Origin: Streptomyces sp. SW4
Lineage (GTDB): Bacteria > Actinomycetota > Actinomycetes > Streptomycetales > Streptomycetaceae
Direction of reading: 5' to 3'
Assembly: GCA_003248315.1 (NCBI GenBank)
Contig: QKWM01000001.1
Location: forward strand, 186,001 to 250,000
Length of the DNA: 64,000 nucleotides
Under the pieces are notes generated by a model that was not told where the DNA came from, made no database searches, and worked only from the letters and a program-made list of their open reading frames with translations. Below are positions 32,152 to 41,479 of this stretch, piece by piece. The position numbers and the translations under genes were made by a program. The stretch's first letter is position 1. Each line of letters starts with the position of its first letter.

Positions 32152-33327
32152 TCAGCGGATCGCCGCGACCCGGAAGCGCAGGCCTGCCGCGCGCAGCCGG
32201 TCGATCAGCGCGTCGCCCATGGCCACCGCCGTCGTGACCTGTCCGGACGTCGGCGGCAGATCGTCCAGCGCCAGGCTCAGCGCCGCCTCGGCGAACATCT
32301 TGGCCGTCTCGTCGTACCCCGGGTCGCCGCCCGCGACCTCGGTGAACACCCGCCGGCCGCCGCCCTCGCCGACGAACCGGACCGAGAACCAGCTCCGCGC
32401 CCGCTTCTGCGGGCTCGGCCCGTCCCGGGCTTCAGCCGGTCCGACAACCAGCGGCGGGCCGGAGGCAGTTGGGCCGCCGCCACCAGCGCGCCGAGACCCG
32501 CCACCCCGCCGACCGCGACGGGCAGGCGCCGCACCGCCGCGTAGTGCCGGTAGCGGAAGTCGGGGCCGTAGCGCTCCAGCGCCTTCGCCGAGCGCCGCAC
32601 GATCTGCGGGTCGATGGTCGGCAACGGCAGCGCCCAGGCCCCACCTCCCCGGCGAACCGCGGCGCGCCCGCGGGGTGGCGGCCCGTCGCCCCACCAGCCG
32701 CGGCTCGCAGCGCCGGCGCTCCCGGGCGGCCGCCGCCATCTGGCGCCCGCGCGCGAACTGGCCCAGCGCGGAGGCGAACGTGCCGCCGGAGAACATGGCG
32801 TTCGCGCTCACGTATCCGTCGATGCTCAGCGGCACGCCCTCCGGCAGCTGCTGGACGGTGAAGTACGCCCCGAGGTCGTGGGGGACCGAGTCGAAGCCGC
32901 AGGCGTGCACCAGCCGGGCGCCGGTCTCCCGCGCGCGGGCGTCGTACCGCACGTACATCAGGTCGACGAACTCCGGCTCGCCGGTGAGGTCGAGATAGTC
33001 GGTGCCGGCGTCCGCGCAGGCGGCGACGAGTCCCTCGCCGTGGCGCACGTAGGGGCCGACCGTCGTGGCCAGCACGCGGGTCCGCCCGGCCAGGTCGCGC
33101 AGCGAGGCGGGGTCGCCGGAGTCGGCCCGCAGCACCCCGACGCCGTCGGCACCGGGCAACCGCTCGCGCAGTCTGCGCAGCCTGTCCTCGCTGCGGCCGG
33201 CGATCGCCCAGCGCAGTCCCTCGGGCGCGTGCTCCGCCAGATAGCGCGCGGTCAGCTCGCCGACGAACCCCGTCGCTCCGAAGAGCACGACGTCGTACGG
33301 ACGGCCGTCTGTGTTCAGCCTGCTCAT
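32152..33327 (-). CDS. Trans-acting enoyl reductase / saccharopine dehydrogenase-like protein
   Basis: NAD(P)-dependent oxidoreductase-like protein of about 392 residues. The Rossmann motif is VVLFGATGFVGELTARYL near the N-terminus, followed by LATTVGPYVRHGEGLVAAC, YLDLTGEPEF and HACGFDSVPHDLGAY. Relatives include mycobacterial trans-acting enoyl reductases of lipid synthesis and uncharacterised proteins. Three bases are missing, near 32679, 32641 and 32428. It is divergent from the YjbR gene. Substrate unknown. Confidence 0.82.
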   Translation of the reverse strand: MSRLNTDGRPYDVVLFGATGFVGELTARYLAEHAPEGLRWAIAGRSEDRLRRLRERLPGADGVGVLRADSGDPASLRDLAGRTRVLATTVGPYVRHGEGLVAACADAGTDYLDLTGEPEFVDLMYVRYDARARETGARLVHACGFDSVPHDLGAYFTVQQLPEGVPLSIDGYVSANAMFSGGTFASALGQFARGRQMAAAARERRRCEPRLVGRRAATPRARRGSPGRWGLGAAVADHRPADRAALGEGAGALRPRLPLPALRGGAAPARRGRRGGGSRRAGGGGPTASGPPLVVGPAEARDGPSPQKRARSWFSVRFVGEGGGRRVFTEVAGGDPGYDETAKMFAEAALSLALDDLPPTSGQVTTAVAMGDALIDRLRAAGLRFRVAAIR

Positions 33328-33457
33328 GACATCCCTTCGTCCGGACGCGACCCCGGTCCGCGGCAGCCGCGGCCCCCGGTCCGCAGCACGCGCCGTTGTC
33401 GGTGGCCGAGGCTAGCGTGAAGGGTGCGGAGCCCGACGACGAGCCCGGAGGTGGCCG

Positions 33458-33838
33458 GTGGCCGTGTCCAGAAGTGCCCTGACGAAGTGGGAGAAAGTGC
33501 GCGCGTTCGCCCTCGGGCTGCCGGACGCCGTCGAGGACTTCCCCTGGGGCGAGTCCGTCGCGAAGGTCAACAAGAAGGTGTTCGTCTTCCTCGGCGTCGA
33601 CGACGGCAGCCATCCCCTCGGCATCACCGTCAAGCTCAAGGACGAGGAGGCGCACGCGCACGCCCTGACCTGTCCCGGCGCCGAGCCCGCCGGGTACGGC
33701 CTCGGCAGATCCGGCTGGGTGCGGATCCCGCTGGAGGAGAAGGGCGCCCCGGACGCGGAGCTGCTCTGCGACTGGGTGGAGGAGAGCTACCGCGCCATCG
33801 CGCCCAAACGTCTCGCCGCGGAACTGGACGCCCGCTGA
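33458..33838 (+). CDS. MmcQ/YjbR family protein
   Basis: 126 residues of the MmcQ/YjbR (CyaY-like fold) family. [26 protein letters not shown] and GWVRIPLE are typical, ending in [17 protein letters not shown] 33458 follows GGAGGTGG. The family is thought to bind DNA but has no established role. The frame is intact. Confidence 0.85.
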   Translation: MAVSRSALTKWEKVRAFALGLPDAVEDFPWGESVAKVNKKVFVFLGVDDGSHPLGITVKLKDEEAHAHALTCPGAEPAGYGLGRSGWVRIPLEEKGAPDAELLCDWVEESYRAIAPKRLAAELDAR

Positions 33839-33930
33839 CCGGCCCGTGCGGGCGCCCCAGCGACCGGGCCCCCGGGCCGGGGCTGCCAGGGCGCCGGTCC
33901 GGCCCGGAAGGGCGGGCGGCGCATAATTGT

Positions 33931-33982
33931 CTAAGCGCTTGCTCGCTCGGCCCTTGTGCCGACCGTGCCGCGTTCCTAGCAT
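33931..33982 (+). promoter_or_regulatory. Promoter of the CoA-transferase operon with a TetR-like operator
   Basis: -35 TTGTGC (33954-33959) and -10 TAGCAT (33977-33982) are spaced 17 bp apart. Just upstream, CTAAGCGCTTGCTCGC (33931-33946) has the palindromic core AAGCGCTT and resembles operators of TetR-type fatty-acid-catabolism regulators. No such regulator gene is adjacent. Binding is inferred. Confidence 0.55.
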
Positions 33983-34021
33983 CACTGGTGTTACATCGGT
34001 TGTGTCACACACAGGGGCTGG

Positions 34022-35276
34022 ATGACCACGGGACCCACGCCGGGACCCCTCACGGGAGCGGCCCCGCAGCCGGCAGGGGAGCGGCCCCGCAACCGGGCAC
34101 CGCGCCGGCGGCGCAGCCGGCCACGGCACCGGCGCCGCCGCAGGGCCCGCTCGCCGGTGTACGGGTGGTCGAGCTGGCCGGCATCGGCCCCGGCCCCTTC
34201 GCCGCCATGCTCCTCGCCGACCTCGGCGCCGACGTGGTGCGCGTCGACCGCCCCGGCGGCCCCGGCCTCGGCATCGACCCCGCCTACGACGTCACCAACC
34301 GCAACAAGCGCTCGGTGATCGTCGACCTGAAGGCCCCCGACGGCCCCGACCGGGTCCTCGACCTCGCCGCCCGCGCCGACGTGCTGCTCGAGGGCTACCG
34401 CCCCGGCGTCGCCGAGCGGCTCGGCGTCGGCCCCGAGCCCTGCCACGCCCGCAACCCGCGCCTCGTCTACGGCCGGATGACGGGCTGGGGCCAGGACGGC
34501 CCCCTCGCCCGCGGGCCGGACACGACGTCTCCTACCTCGCGCCCACCGGGACCCTCGGCATGATCGGCCGCCCCGACGAGCCGCCGGCCGTCCCCGCCAA
34601 CCTCCTCGGCGACTACGCGGGCGGCTCCCTCTACCTGGTCGTCGGCGTTCTCGCCGCCCTCCACCACGCCCGGGCCACCGGCACCGGCCAGGTGGTCGAC
34701 GCCGCCATCGTCGACGGCGCCGCCCATCTCTCCGCGATGATCCACGGCATGCTGGCCGCCGGCGGCTGGCAGGACCGGCGCGCCGCCAACCTCCTCGACG
34801 GCGGCTGCCCGTTCTACGGCACCTACGCGACCGCCGACGGGCAGTACATGGCGGTCGGCGCGCTCGAGCCGCAGTTCTACGAGGAGTTCACCCGTCTGCT
34901 CGGCATCGCCGGCCAGGCCCCGGCCCGCGACGACCCGGCCCGCTGGAGCGAGCTGCGCGAGGCGATCGCCGCCCGCTTCGCATCCCGCACCCGGGACGAG
35001 TGGACGGCCGTCTTCGAAGGCTCCGACGCCTGCGTCGCCCCCGTCCTCTCGCTGCGCGAGGCCCCGCACCACCCGCATCTCGCCGCCCGCGGCACCTTCA
35101 CCGACCACGGCGGACTCACCCAGCCCGCGCCCGCGCCCCGCTTCTCCGCGACTCCCACCGCCGTCCGCACCGGCCCCGCCCGGCCCGGCGCCGACACCGA
35201 GGCCGTGGCCCGCGACTGGGACGTGCCCCGACTGACCTCCCCGCTCGACAACCCTCACCGAAAGGCCGGCCAGTGA
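34022..35276 (+). CDS. CaiB/BaiF CoA-transferase (alpha-methylacyl-CoA racemase-like)
   Basis: Family III CoA-transferase of about 418 residues with an unusual Pro/Ala/Thr-rich N-terminal extension of about 40 residues. The core is [20 protein letters not shown], then [13 protein letters not shown], and the catalytic Asp region [12 protein letters not shown]. The family includes alpha-methylacyl-CoA racemases, which make branched acyl-CoAs fit for beta-oxidation, in keeping with the thiolase and FadB genes behind it. Bases are missing near 34081 and 34512. The stop overlaps the thiolase start (GTGA). Confidence 0.88.
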
Positions 35277-36485
35277 CCACCGAAGCGTACGTGTACGACG
35301 CGATCCGCACCCGCGCGGACGCGGCAAGGCCAACGGCGCCCTGCACGGCACCAAGCCCGTCGACCTGGTCGTCGGACTCATCCACGAGATCCGCGCCCGG
35401 TTCCCCGGCCTCGACCCCGCCGCCGTGGACGACATCGTGCTCGGCGTGGTCGGCCCGGTCGGCGACCAGGGCTCCGACATCGCGCGGATCGCGGCCATCG
35501 CCGCCGGGCTGCCCGACACCGTGGCCGGTGTGCAGGAGAACCGCTTCTGCGCCTCGGGTCTGGAGGCCGTCAACCTGGCCGCCGCCAAGGTGCGCTCCGG
35601 CTGGGAGGACCTGGTCCTCGCCGGCGGCGTCGAGTCCATGTCGCGGGTGCCGATGGCCTCCGACGGCGGTGCCTGGTTCAACGACCCGATGACCAACCTC
35701 GCCACCAACTTCGTGCCGCAGGGCATCGGCGCCGACCTCATCGCCACCATCGAGGGCTTCTCCCGCCGGGACGTGGACGAGTACGCGGCCCTGTCCCAGG
35801 AGCGGGCCGCCACCGCCTGGAAGGAGGGCCGCTTCGAGCGGTCCGTCGTACCGGTCAAGGACCGCAACGGCCTGACCGTCCTCGACCACGACGAGCACCT
35901 GCGCCCCGGCACCACCGCCGACTCCCTCGCCGCGCTCAAGCCGTCCTTCGCCGACATCGGCGAGCTGGGCGGCTTCGACGCCGTCGCGCTGCAGAAGTAC
36001 CACTGGGTGGAGAAGATCGACCACGTCCACCACGCGGGCAACTCCTCCGGCATCGTGGACGGCGCCTCCCTGGTCGCCATCGGCTCCCGGGAGGCCGGCG
36101 ACCGCTACGGGCTGCGGCCCCGCGCCCGGATCGTCTCCGCCGCCGTGTCCGGCTCCGAGCCCACCATCATGCTCACCGGGCCCGCCCCGCCACCCGCAAG
36201 GCGCTCGCCAAGGCCGGGCTGACCATCGACGACATCGACCTGGTCGAGATCAACGAGGCCTTCGCGGCGGTCGTCCTGCGCTTCGTGAAGGACATGGGCC
36301 TGTCCCTGGACAAGGTCAACGTCAACGGCGGCGCGATCGCGCTCGGCCACCCGCTCGGCGCCACCGGCGCGATGATCCTCGGCACGCTCGTCGACGAACT
36401 CGAGCGCCAGGACAAGCGGTACGGCCTCGCCACCCTGTGCGTGGGCGGCGGCATGGGCATCGCCACCATCGTCGAGCGCGTCTGA
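35273..36485 (+). CDS. fadA: Acetyl-CoA acetyltransferase / 3-ketoacyl-CoA thiolase
   Basis: Thiolase of about 404 residues. The N-terminal [20 protein letters not shown] appears after restoring one base near 35318. The nucleophile Cys is in [41 protein letters not shown] and [13 protein letters not shown] form the rest of the site. A second base is missing near 36190. It partners the downstream multifunctional FadB as the last step of beta-oxidation. GTG start inside the upstream stop. Confidence 0.93.
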
Positions 36486-36519
36486 CCCCCTCCCGACGGA
36501 TCACCAGGAGCACACCCTC

Positions 36520-38720
36520 ATGACCACCGAGCCCACCACCATCCGCTGGGAGCAGGACGACACCGGCGTCGTCACCCTCGTCCTGGACGACCCGAACCAG
36601 TCCGCGAACACCATGAACCAGGCGTTCCGCGCGTCGCTCGCCGCGGTCGCCGACCGGCTGGAGGCCGAGAAGGACTCCATCCGCGGCGTCATCGTCACCT
36701 CCGCCAAGAAGACCTTCTTCGCCGGCGGCGACCTGCGCGACCTGATCCGCGTCACCCCGGACACCGCCCAGGAGCTGTTCGACGGCGGCATGGCCGTCAA
36801 GCGCGACCTGCGCCGTATCGAGACCCTCGGCAAGCCGGTCGTCGCCGCGATGAACGGCGCCGCGCTCGGCGGCGGCTACGAGATCGCCCTCGCCTGCCAC
36901 CACCGCGTCGCCCTCGACGCCCCCGGCTCCAAGATCGGCTGCCCGAGGTCACCCTCGGCCTGCTCCCCGGAGGCGGCGGCGTCGTCCGCACGGTCCGGCT
37001 GCTCGGCATCACCGACGCGCTGCTGAAGGTGCTCCTCCAGGGCCAGCAGTACAACCCGCGCCGCGCGCTGGAGAACGGCCTGGTCGACGAGGTCGCCGAC
37101 AGCCCCGAGGACATGCTCGCCAAGGCCCGCGCCTTCATCGACGCCCACCCCGAGTCCGCCCAGCCCTGGGACAGGCCCGGCTACCGCATCCCGGGCGGCA
37201 CCCGAGCAACCCCAAGTTCGCGGCCAACCTGCCCGCCTTCCCCGCCAACCTGCGCAAGCAGACGAACGGCGCCCCTACCCGGCGCCGCGCAACATCATGG
37301 CCGCCGCCGTCGAGGGCGCCCAGGTCGACTTCGAGACCGCCCAGGTCGTCGAGGCCCGCTACTTCGTGGAGCTGGCCGCCGGACAGACCTCGAAGAACAT
37401 GATCCAGGCGTTCTTCTTCGATCTCCAGGCGGTCAACTCCGGCGCCAACCGCCCCCAGGGCATCGAGCCCCGCCAGGTCCGCAGGGTCGCCGTGCTCGGC
37501 GCCGGGATGATGGGCGCCGGCATCGCCTACGCGTGCGCCCGCGCCGGCATCGACGTCGTCCTGAAGGACGTCTCCCTGGAGGCGGCCGTCAAGGGCAAGG
37601 GCTACTCCGAGAAGCTGTGCGACAAGGCCGTCGCCAAGGGCCGTACGACGCGGGAGAAGGCCGACGCCCTGCTCGCCCGCATCACGCCCACCGCCGAGGC
37701 CGGCGACCTGGCCGGGTGCGACGCGGTGATCGAGGCCGTGTTCGAGGACACGGCGCTCAAGCACAAGGTCTTCCAGGAGGTCGAGCAGGTCGTCGCGCCG
37801 GACGCGCTGCTGTGCTCCAACACCTCCACGCTGCCCATCACCGCCCTCGCCGAGGGCGTCGAGCGCCAGGCCGACTTCATCGGCCTGCACTTCTTCTCGC
37901 CCGTCGACAAGATGCCGCTGGTCGAGATCATCAAGGGCGAGCGCACCGGCGACGAGGCCCTCGCCCGCGCCTTCGACCTGGTCCGCCAGATCAACAAGAC
38001 GCCGATCGTCGTCAACGACAGCCGGGGCTTCTTCACCTCCCGCGTCATCGGCCACTTCATCAACGAGGGCGTCGCCATGGTCGGCGAGGGCATCGAGCCC
38101 GCCTCCGTCGAGCAGGCCGCCGCGCAGGCGGGCTACCCGGCGAAGGTGCTCTCCCTGATGGACGAGCTGACGCTCACCCTCCCGCGCAAGATCCGGGGCG
38201 AGACCAGGCGGGCCGTCGAGGAGGCGGGCGGCACCTGGACCCCGCACCCCGCCGAGGCCGTCATCGACCGCATGGTCGACGAGTTCGGCCGCACCGGCCG
38301 CAGCGGCGGCGCCGGCTTCTACGAGTACGGCGAGGACGGCAAGCGGGCCGGCCTGTGGCCCGGGCTGCGGGAGCACTTCACCAGGCCCGGCCACGAGATC
38401 CCGTTCCGGGACATGCAGGAGCGGATGCTGTTCGCCGAGGCGCTGGACACCGTCCGGCTCCTGGAGGAGGGCGTCCTGACCTCCGTCGCCGACGCCAACA
38501 TCGGCTCGATCTTCGGCATCGGCTTCCCCGGCTGGACCGGCGGCGTCCTGCAGTACATCAACGGCTACGGCCCCCATGGCGGAGCGCCCGCCGGGCTGCC
38601 CGGCTTCGTCGCCCGCGCCCGTGAACTCGCCGAGCGCTACGGCGACCGGTTCACGCCGCCGGCGCTGCTGGTGGAGAAGGCGGAGAAGGGGAGGTCTTCA
38701 GCGACGCGCCGCGCGCCTGA
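36520..38720 (+). CDS. fadB: Fatty-acid oxidation complex alpha subunit (enoyl-CoA hydratase / 3-hydroxyacyl-CoA dehydrogenase)
   Basis: Bifunctional enzyme of about 734 residues. Residues 1-200 are the crotonase domain, with oxyanion glycines in [13 protein letters not shown] and [15 protein letters not shown]. The NAD domain begins at about residue 325 ([21 protein letters not shown]) and has the catalytic His in [29 protein letters not shown] leads into the helical dehydrogenase C-terminus. Four bases are missing, near 36945, 37203, 37277 and 38693; the last repair gives the natural stop at 38718-38720. It lies 34 bp behind the thiolase in the same operon. Confidence 0.93.
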
Positions 38721-38793
38721 GCCCGGCCCGCGCGAGCCGTCGCGCGGGCCCGCCTCGCGCCTCACCGCGCGCCCGGGACGCCGCCCGCGGGGC

Positions 38794-39651
38794 TCACCTC
38801 CCGCCCGGGCCGGACGCCCGCCCGCCCGGTGAGGTGCCGCCGTCCGACGGCGCCACCTCACCGGGCACGGCGCCCGGCCCGGCGCCCGGCCCGGCGCCCG
38901 GCACGGCGTCCTGCGCGCGCGGCGCGTCCCGTTCCGTCGGCCGGTCCCGCGCGGGGACGGACCGAGCCACTCGCCCAGCGCCTCCCGCAGCGACCGCTGG
39001 AACGTCGTCAGCAGCGCCTGCACCACCAGCGGCTGCATGTGCGCCGACAGGGACCGCACGTCCCGGTCGTCACGCTCGGCCACCTCGTCGCGCAGGAGCC
39101 GGGACAGCTCCCGCGCCGCGGCGCGCGAGTGGTCGACGAGCACGCCGCGCGCCGCGAGGATCGCCTCCTCCGACAGCGGCACGTCCAGCAGGCGCACGCC
39201 GAGCCGGAGCAGCCCGAGGTCGACGCGGTAGCCGTCGGGTCCGGGCGCCACCACGCCCATCGCCGCCAGCCGGTGAAGCTCCTCGTCGCCCAGCGCCCGG
39301 CCCGCCCGCCGCCCCAGTTCCGCGCGGGTCAGCGTCTCCCGGGCGTCCGGCGCCCAGGACGCCACCACCGCGCGGTGGATGGCGAGATCCTGCGCGCTCA
39401 GGTCCGGGGCAGCCGTTGCAGATACCGTTCGATCCCGGCCAGCGTCATCCCTGCCCCTGCAGCTCCTCGATCAGCGCGAGACGGGCCAGGTGCTCGCGCC
39501 CGTAGCGGCCGACCCGGCGCGGGCCGATCACGGGCGGCGGCAGCAGCCCCCTGGTGCTGTAGAAGCGGACCGTGCGCACCGTCACGCCGGCCTGCGCGGC
39601 CAGCTCGTCGACGGTCAGCGCCGGCTCCCCGGCCTGGCTCTGGCTCTCCAT
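38794..39651 (-). CDS. MerR-family transcriptional regulator
   Basis: About 286 residues when three bases are restored (near 39444, 39410 and 38955). The N-terminal winged helix is TVDELAAQAGVTVRTVRFYS, with GLLPPP and GRYGREHLARLALIEELQ. The effector domain is alpha-helical with no MerR metal-binding cysteines. The tail is Gly-Pro-Ala-rich (GAGPG repeats from a 12-bp tandem DNA repeat). It converges with fadB and may regulate lipid catabolism, but that is inference. The 3' end beyond about residue 225 is less certain than the rest. Confidence 0.8.
38826..38864. terminator. 39-bp near-perfect palindrome at the fadB/merR convergence
   Basis: Arms 38826-38844 and 38846-38864 (19 bp each, single central base) are complementary with one mismatch; they begin CCGGTGAGGTG and end CACCTCACCGG. 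Placed between convergent fadB and merR, it could stop transcripts from both sides, although it falls inside the predicted MerR tail and has no T tract. Confidence 0.5.
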
Positions 39652-39873
39652 GTGCAGCAGTATCGCTGTCTCACCAGTGCTGTGAAACCGCCGTGGACCC
39701 GCGGGCGGATCATGTGAGAAGTCACGCTCTGTGACGTCCGTCACCGTGTGCAGCGGGTTCCGCATGGGAAAGTGCTGCCTTGGTCTGTGCCGCGAACAGG
39801 GTGGTGCGGGCCGTGGCACGTACGGACGATCCGGGCGCATCCCGCCCGGGCGCACCAGAGAGTGGAACCACCC

Positions 39874-41340
39874 GTGAGCAAGGAAGCCGTGGACACGGCA
39901 CAGGTCGCCGCCCACCCCCAGGCGACCGAGACGCCCGCGGACGCGGGCGACGCCGGCTACAGCAAGGACCTCAAGGCCCGCCACGTCAACATGATCGCCA
40001 TCGGCGGCGCCATCGGCACCGGCCTCTTCCTGGGCGCCGGAGGACGCCTGCACGACGCGGGCCCGGCGCTCGCGATCGCCTACCTCGTCTGCGGCGTCTT
40101 CGCCTTCTTCGTGGTCAAGGCGCTGGGCGAGCTGGTGCTCTACCGGCCCTCCTCGGGCTCCTTCGTTTCGTACGCGCGCGAGTTCCTCGGCGAGAAGGGC
40201 GCCTACGTCGCCGGCTGGATGTACTTCCTGAACTGGTCGACGACCGGCATCGCCGACATCACCGCGATCGCGCTGTACACGCACTACTGGAGCATGTTCA
40301 CGAGCATCCCGCAGTGGGTGCTCGCGCTGATCGCCCTCGCGGTGGTCCTGGCGGTGAACCTCATCTCGGTGAAGATCTTCGGCGAGATGGAGTTCTGGTT
40401 CGCGATCATCAAGGTCGCCACCCTCGTCGGCTTCATGCTGATCGGCATCTTCCTGCTGGTCACCCAGCAGGAGGTGGACGGCCAGACCCCGGGCCTGAGC
40501 GTCATCACGGACAACGGCGGCGTCTTCCCGAACGGCCTGATGCCGGTCGTCCTCGTGATGCAGGGCGTGATCTTCGCCTACGCGGCCCTGGAGCTGGTCG
40601 GCGTCGCCGCCGGCGAGACCGCCGAGCCGAAGAAGGTCGTCCCGCGTGCGGTGAACTCCATCATGTGGCGCGTCGCCCTGTTCTACGTCGGCTCGGTCGT
40701 CCTGCTGGCCCTGCTGCTGCCCGGCTCCGCCTACTCGGGCGACGAGAGCCCCTTCGTCACGGTGCTGTCCGGCATCGGCGTCCCGGCGGCCGGCGACGTG
40801 ATGAACCTCGTCGTCCTCACCGCGGCCATGTCGTCGCTGAACTCCGGCCTGTACTCCACCGGCCGGATCCTGCGCTCCATGGCCATGGCCGGCTCCGCGC
40901 CGAAGTTCACCGCGGTCATGAGCCGCAGCCAGGTGCCCTACGGCGGCATCCTGCTGACCTGCGGGGTGTGCGTGCTCGGCGTCGGCCTGAACTTCCTGGT
41001 GCCGGCGCACGCCTTCGAGATCGTGCTGAACGTCGCCTCCCTGGGCATCATCAGCACCTGGGTGATCATCATGATCTGCCACATGATCTTCGTCCGGCGC
41101 GCCAGGGCGGGCCTGGTCGAGCGGCCGCACTTCCGGCTGCCCGCCAGCCCCGTCACGGAGATCGCCACCATCGCGTTCCTCCTGGGCTGCCTCGGCATGA
41201 TGTGGAACGACCCCGACGTCGGCCGCAAGACCCTGCTGCTCGTCCCCGTGATCGCGGTGATGCTGGTGGCAGGCTGGTTCGGCGTCCGCCGCCGCGTCGG
41301 CCGGACGGCCGACCAGGAACTGACGAAGCTCACGAAGTAG
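39874..41340 (+). CDS. Amino-acid permease (APC family, L-asparagine permease-like)
   Basis: Twelve-helix permease of 488 residues. After a hydrophilic N-terminus, the APC signature MIAIGGAIGTGLFLGAG starts helix 1, followed by PSSGSFVSYAREF and GWMYFLNW. Helix 6 to 8 segments (GVIFAYAALELVGVAAGE and the following EPKKVVPRAVN) match the AAT/AnsP subgroup. Proton-coupled uptake of a polar amino acid is likely. GTG 39874 gives the typical start. A strong hairpin follows the stop. The frame is intact. Confidence 0.9.
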   Translation: MSKEAVDTAQVAAHPQATETPADAGDAGYSKDLKARHVNMIAIGGAIGTGLFLGAGGRLHDAGPALAIAYLVCGVFAFFVVKALGELVLYRPSSGSFVSYAREFLGEKGAYVAGWMYFLNWSTTGIADITAIALYTHYWSMFTSIPQWVLALIALAVVLAVNLISVKIFGEMEFWFAIIKVATLVGFMLIGIFLLVTQQEVDGQTPGLSVITDNGGVFPNGLMPVVLVMQGVIFAYAALELVGVAAGETAEPKKVVPRAVNSIMWRVALFYVGSVVLLALLLPGSAYSGDESPFVTVLSGIGVPAAGDVMNLVVLTAAMSSLNSGLYSTGRILRSMAMAGSAPKFTAVMSRSQVPYGGILLTCGVCVLGVGLNFLVPAHAFEIVLNVASLGIISTWVIIMICHMIFVRRARAGLVERPHFRLPASPVTEIATIAFLLGCLGMMWNDPDVGRKTLLLVPVIAVMLVAGWFGVRRRVGRTADQELTKLTK

Positions 41341-41347
41341 CGGCGAC

Positions 41348-41373
41348 GGGCCCCGCCCACCAGGGCGGGGCCC
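41348..41373 (+). terminator. Hairpin downstream of the amino-acid permease
   Basis: Perfect 11-bp stem GGGCCCCGCCC / GGGCGGGGCCC with loop ACCA, 7 bp after the permease stop. It lacks a T tract, as is common for GC-rich actinobacterial terminators. Confidence 0.6.
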
Positions 41374-41479
41374 GCGCCCGTACAACTCCCGCGGTACCGC
41401 GCCGCGTCGGCCCCTGAGCCCGGCGCGCCGCCCGGACGGCCCCCTTCTGCACGGCAGTTGACCGATGTACCGTCCGCCC

